Source of the DNA: Parachlorella kessleri
Lineage: Eukaryota > Chlorophyta > Trebouxiophyceae > Chlorellales > Chlorellaceae
Direction of reading: 5' to 3'
Length of the DNA: 12,057 bases
NCBI GenBank assembly: GCA_001598975.1
Contig: BBXU01000719.1
Location: 1 to 12,057 of the forward strand
In this document: piece by piece, positions 8,545-12,057 of the stretch
How the letters are laid out: every line of letters starts with the position of its first letter
Numbering within the stretch: the stretch's first letter is position 1
Made by a program: the position numbers and the translations under genes
Notes under the pieces: generated by a model
Seen by the model: the letters and a program-made list of their open reading frames with translations, nothing else
Told to the model about the DNA's origin: nothing
Database searches by the model: none

Positions 8545-10182
8545 CTAAGGTTTGGCGACTTTCCGGAGGAAACGCATGCAGGTGATAGAGCGGAATGTGG
8601 CGCAGCTGCAACGCCTTCCAAGAATCTGTCTGCAGGCCCGTTGGCTGCCCAGGAAGCTGGTAGGGCATGCAGTGACGGGCCCATCGAAGCTGAAAGCGCC
8701 GTCATACCCCAGCTGCTGGCAGTAGGGATCAGCCACAGACTGGCCGCACTGGGCCCTGTCAGTCGTTAGGCAAAAGTCAAGGCTCATGCTCAGCAGGCTG
8801 CCGCGCTGGGGGTTGTTGATTTGGACCGTCTTCACGCACTGTCCATTGAAGCAGCTGGAATGGAGCACAGAACATAGCAAGTGAGAACGAGGTTTGGGAA
8901 CGGAACGATCTTGCCAGTACTAGTGATATCCTGAAGGGCTAGCCCTTGCCCTTGCACAACCCTACACTGCCAACATTGCACCCAGCTGCTCACACACACC
9001 CAGAAAGTGAGGCAGGCCAGATGACTGCAGTTCATTCTAACAGAGCCAGGCTTGCTGTTGGAATCAAGGGACAAGATTGACTAGTCACCTTTGACCAAGG
9101 CTGCAGGCAGGACCACAGCCACACTTGGTCCTGTCCACCTTCACGCACTTGCCATTGCAGAGGATCTGGCCTGCAGGGACAAAGGGCAAGTTCCCCTTTT
9201 TGGGGGGGGAGACTTCCAGGGATAGGGGTCCCTGCTGTAGTAGGTGTTACTTAGCCAAAGGCCAGGCAAAGCGGTCCATGGCGGGCCTCAGGCCCACCTT
9301 AGGTTACCCAAAACTAATAAGGAACGTGCACAGCATGGCTTGCCTGCTCCTGCACCCTCCCTCCAATCACACAAGCTTGTAAATACGCGAAGTGCAGCAT
9401 GTCGATGCCCGCAGGCCCTGTGCTTTGCTGGCTCTCTCACCCGCTGGGCAGGTGGGCGCCGGCGAGGGTGAGGGGTTGGCTGGGGAGGGGGAGGGGACGG
9501 CAGGGGAAGGGGAAGGGGAGGGCTCAATGGGCGAAGGAGAGGGCTCAGGCGAGGGGGATGGCTCCATGGGCGAGGGACTAGCCGGGACGGGGTCAGCGAT
9601 GCACGTGCCGTTCACACAGGTGAAGCCGCCAATGCAGGCCCTGTCTGCAACCAGGACGACGATACACAGCATGGGCATCAGGCGTTGGGTTGCAGAGATT
9701 GGACAGCTGCATGCCTGCTGCACTATCGTAGGTAAGCACGCTTGCAGGCCAGAGCATGTCGGCCACCTCGAGGCTAAGGCAGAGCACCTGCTCACCTATG
9801 GGACAACCGCAGATGCCACTGACGCACGGAGCGGTGGCAACGCAGACGGCGCCGCAGGTGCCGCAGTTCTGTAATGATTGCCAGCAGGCAGGACAGTAAG
9901 CGCAAGAGATAGGTGTGACCACTACTGCCCGAACATGCGTGACCCAGTGCTGCGGCTGTCAATGTTGCAGGGCAGGACATCTTGGTGCTGCCGCCCCCCC
10001 CCCCACCCCACCACCACCACACACACACACCAACCCCCCACACGCCCCACCTGTGGGTCAGTCTGCAGGTCAATGTTGGAGCCACACACGCCGGTTTGCG
10101 CCCTGGCACTGGAAGCCAGTGCCAAAACCATCAGCAGTGTCAGCAGCCGGGGGCCTCTCGTCATCTTGGACGTGAGAAACAT
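8545..10182 (-). CDS. Secreted cysteine-rich protein with STIG1-like modules and a Ser-Pro linker
   Basis: Complete 266-residue product from five exons: 10051-10182, 9796-9868, 9441-9644, 9089-9170 and 8545-8854, with all phases matching. Residues 1-28 are a signal peptide: basic TRGPR, hydrophobic LLTLLMVLALASS, and likely cleavage after ARA. A second Met at residue 7 could be the true start. Residues 45-66 (NCGTCGAVC... GICGCP) and 137-170 (CNGKCV... CGCGPAC... CFNGQCV) have the CG-x-CG-x2-C and C-x2-G-x-C spacing of STIG1-like or EGF-like modules; CIGGFTCVNGTC (72-83) is another short one. Residues 90-132 are PSPSP repeats, probably hydroxyproline-glycosylated as in algal wall proteins. 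The C-terminal 100 residues form a separate Cys domain (ADPYCQQLGYDGA ... CATFRSITC). Inferred to be an extracellular or cell-wall protein; ligand unknown. It is not a typical pherophorin. Confidence 0.75.
9457..9584 (-). repeat. Coding Pro-Ser (SPEPSPSP) repeat
   Basis: Within exon 3 of the secreted-protein gene the plus strand is a run of GGGGAGGGG/GGGCGAGGG units, which encode PSPSPMEPSPSPEPSPSP-type repeats on the minus strand. The linker separates the N-terminal and middle Cys modules. Alternating Ser-Pro is a known context for proline hydroxylation and O-glycosylation in green algae. Confidence 0.85.
9991..10040 (+). repeat. Poly(C)/CCA/CA simple repeat at the start of intron 1 of the secreted-protein gene
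   Basis: C11 followed by CCCCA, CCA and CA units. In the transcript sense it is a G/GT-rich block a few bases after the donor CAG|GTGGGG, with several runs of at least three G that could form a quadruplex in the pre-mRNA. Confidence 0.9.
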
Positions 10183-10635
10183 ACCCTACATGTTGCAGTG
10201 ATAAAGCTGAGGTCAAGTGGTTGGGCTGCTGCAGGGCTGTCTCAAGGCCAGTGTCCGCTAGCGCGTCTGACTCAGAGTGGACAAACGGGCGCCACAACTA
10301 GCAACTGTCCCCCGCCTGTTACAGCGTCACGACAACATTTCGACGCTCACCAGGTACGACATGCTGGTGCTGGATGGCCGCAGTGTTACTCGCTGCGTGG
10401 TGCGGCCCGATAGACTGGGCAGGGTGGCCCGCTTTGGCTCCTGTCATGGCGTGCATCTGCAAATATCGTACATATATTGAACTCGTAACAAAGACGCGGT
10501 TAGACAAGCAACGGTGGCATTGCTTCAGACGCGGTGGATCCAGTACTTGTACCCCTCGTGGTAAAACATGGGGTAGGCCAGTAGCCACCTAAATCGCCAC
10601 GTTGACACCAGGCGAGCTTACAGCCACCTTATGAG
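10183..10635 (-). other. Intergenic region upstream of the secreted-protein gene
   Basis: It should contain the promoter and 5' UTR of the gene starting at 10182 and end near the poly(A) site of the oxygenase gene. No clear TATA box, tRNA or conserved coding frame was seen. The open frames on both strands are short and lack recognisable motifs. Confidence 0.4.
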
Positions 10636-10646
10636 ACTCCTATTTA

Positions 10647-10651
10647 TTACA
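10647..10651 (-). terminator. Probable poly(A) signal TGTAA for the oxygenase gene
   Basis: On the minus strand TGTAA lies about 365 nt after the stop codon at 11015-11017. TGTAA is the standard chlorophyte polyadenylation signal, usually 10-15 nt before the cleavage site, which would put cleavage near 10630-10637. A second TGTAA at 10618-10622 is an alternative. Confidence 0.55.
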
Positions 10652-11014
10652 AACGACCTGAGGTACAGAAACTTTCTTGGGGCGACCATGGCAGATGCCG
10701 TTTGCCCACGCACAGTCAGATGTGTGAAGACAGCAATTGCGCGAAGCACACCAGGTGTGCACATACAGTGCCTCGTCTAAGGAGTCTCTAACATGGGCAT
10801 CAAAGTCTGCTGCCAGATGCCCTGTACACGCAAAGGCTTGTCACTGCTTTTTCAACGCCCCAAGTCACATGCAACCCAGGGCAACCACCATAGCGCGTGG
10901 TGAATCCAATGGCATTGACTGGCAGCCCTGCTATTGCAAGGATTGCAAATTGCAAGCAAGGCATTGGCCACCCGGCGCTGTTGCAACTGCTACTCTTTCT
11001 AGTCTATTGGTGAG

Positions 11015-11971
11015 CTACCGGTGAGCATGAACATAGTTTATAAAGATGAACCTGCTGCGCAGGTTGGTCAGCAGCGCTGCAGCTGCGGTGAGCGCAACAG
11101 CACCAAGCACCAGGGGCAGCCTCAGCAAGGGCTGCTGGGAGCCAGCCACAGCGGAAGCAGCAGCGGCTCCAGATCCCAGCCAGGCTGACGCTGCCAAGAG
11201 CAGGGGTGAGAGCCAGGCCGCCCAGGTCAGCACTGCTGCGCCCGCTAGGATGTTGCGCAAGGCAGTGGTGGTCCGTAGGGCCGACCTGAAGATGGAGGCC
11301 AAGGGTCAGCCGTGGGGTCATACATGGCAGCATGGGTCAGGCAAGGCAGGTGGGCATGGGATGGTTCCGGACGGTTCTAAAGCCTGTGCTGCACAGTTAA
11401 CTCTTAGGGGGGCCCGGCCTTCGGCCTATGGTACCCCCCCCCCCCACCCACACACACACATGACACCTGATATGTTCCTTCTGAAGACAGCGGCCATCGA
11501 CTAATCCTCCACCAGGGCAAAGCGCATTGGCTTGCTCCCACATGATAAGCGCAGGTGTATTGAAGTGCAGCAAAACCTCCGGTCCACCTGGGCTTACTGC
11601 TCAGCAGTACGCACTTGGTAAACGATTCAACTCACCACTAGCCGCACATTTCTCGCTCCCTTCATGACGGCCGTCCTTGCAACACACCAGACTAACACTA
11701 CACGATTATCAAGCCCATACATGCCTTAGCGCACACTGCACAAGCCAGACTGGCGACTGACCTGCAGGCCGCGCAGTGGACGGTGTGCTGGTTGTATCGG
11801 TCCAGCATCTCTCGCCGGCTTGGTGGGGCCAGCAGCGCAGCCGAAGCAGCCAGGGCAGCAGGACTGTGGCCGTCACGCAGTGAACCAAAGGGTCCTCCTC
11901 CAGCCTTGTCATCCAGCCACTGCCGCAGGGCTGCTACCAGGGTGTCAGCTGAGGTAGGCATGTAGTACAGG
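11015..11971 (-). CDS. Rieske-type oxygenase C-terminus (pheophorbide a oxygenase / PTC52 / TIC55 group), 5'-incomplete
   Basis: The last two exons are 11762-11971 and 11015-11285, joined in phase 2 through a 476-bp intron (donor CAG|GTCAGT, acceptor CTTCAG). They give 159 residues after an upstream exon that lies off the window; the acceptor at 11972 is CCTTGCAG. Residues seen: YYMPTSADTLVAALRQWLDD, then AGGGPFG, PPSRREMLDRYNQHTVHCAAC and RSALRT. The DRY-x2-HT-x2-C-x2-C motif is the conserved C-terminal CxxC of plastid PAO, PTC52 and TIC55, thought to be redox-active. Two hydrophobic helices follow (about residues 85-110 and 125-145 of the visible part), ending in RSRFIFINYVHAHR. Such proteins are anchored in the plastid inner envelope or thylakoid and oxidise chlorophyll intermediates. 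Which member this is cannot be told without the N-terminal part. Confidence 0.85.
11434..11460 (+). repeat. Poly(C) plus CA repeat in the last intron of the oxygenase gene
   Basis: C12 then an ACCC/CA run, preceded at 11407-11433 by a GC-rich inverted repeat around GGCCTTCGGCC. A hairpin with a TTCG loop is possible, and the G run before it could pair with the C run. It lies inside the intron between the two oxygenase exons. Confidence 0.85.
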
Positions 11972-12057
11972 CTGCAAGGCACACAACAAGAGCATGGGGT
12001 AGTGGCTTCGCTGCACATGTGCGGTGCGCCCCTTGTGGCATCACGAGGCCTGCAAAG

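Noticed and set aside
8433..8705. Alternative minus-strand frame overlapping the last exon of the secreted-protein gene
   Set aside because: It breaks the regular Cys pattern, whereas the main frame keeps C-x2-F-x-S-I-T-C near its stop.
9392..9874. Plus-strand Gly/Glu-rich open frame (GEGEGEG)
   Set aside because: This is the antisense of the Ser-Pro linker and the Cys modules on the minus strand, which have a signal peptide and consistent splicing.
1..12057. CRISPR array, bacterial defence operon or prophage
   Set aside because: Repeats are local duplications or microsatellites, genes contain many spliceosomal introns, and no ribosome-binding sites or operon spacing are seen.

Overview
This window looks like nuclear DNA of a green alga (Chlorophyta, probably a Chlamydomonas/Volvox relative). 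The evidence is moderately GC-rich sequence, genes split by many introns of about 175-600 bp, coding frames that only join after splicing, a Ser-Pro-rich secreted protein of the kind common in volvocine walls, a plastid-type Rieske oxygenase terminus, and a minus-strand TGTAA (the usual chlorophyte poly(A) signal) after the rightmost gene. All three recognisable genes are on the minus strand. I found no convincing plus-strand gene, tRNA, rRNA, CRISPR array or bacterial-style operon. Exon models were built by hand from splice consensus, phase matching and protein continuity; none is backed by transcript data.

Right edge (about 10636-12057): the 3' end of a Rieske-type oxygenase of the pheophorbide a oxygenase / PTC52 / TIC55 group. 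The last two exons hold the conserved WL..GGGPFG and DRYNQHT-x2-C-x2-C motifs and two C-terminal membrane helices. The Rieske and iron-binding domains lie beyond the window.

Middle right (8545-10182): a complete five-exon gene for a 266-residue secreted cysteine-rich protein. It has a signal peptide, STIG1-like Cys modules, a Ser-Pro linker and a C-terminal Cys-rich domain.

Left two thirds (about 212-7622 and beyond the left edge): one large gene with at least 17 exons encoding a dynamin-superfamily GTPase. It resembles the bacterial CrfC/YjdA branch (AKSGKST, DTPGPNE, LLDYTKLK, NKCD) more than classical eukaryotic dynamin. At least 701 residues are visible, and the C-terminus is off the window. 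Three of its 16 complete introns appear to use GC-AG splice sites. At three exon ends the exon-intron junction has been tandemly duplicated into the downstream intron; one copy forms a possible 33-nt in-frame microexon.

The genes do not obviously act together. They are head-to-tail single genes, as is normal in a eukaryotic nucleus: a plastid-membrane oxygenase, a wall or secreted protein, and a membrane-remodelling GTPase. Apart from the dynamin-like protein and its splice-site architecture, I see no new multi-gene system.
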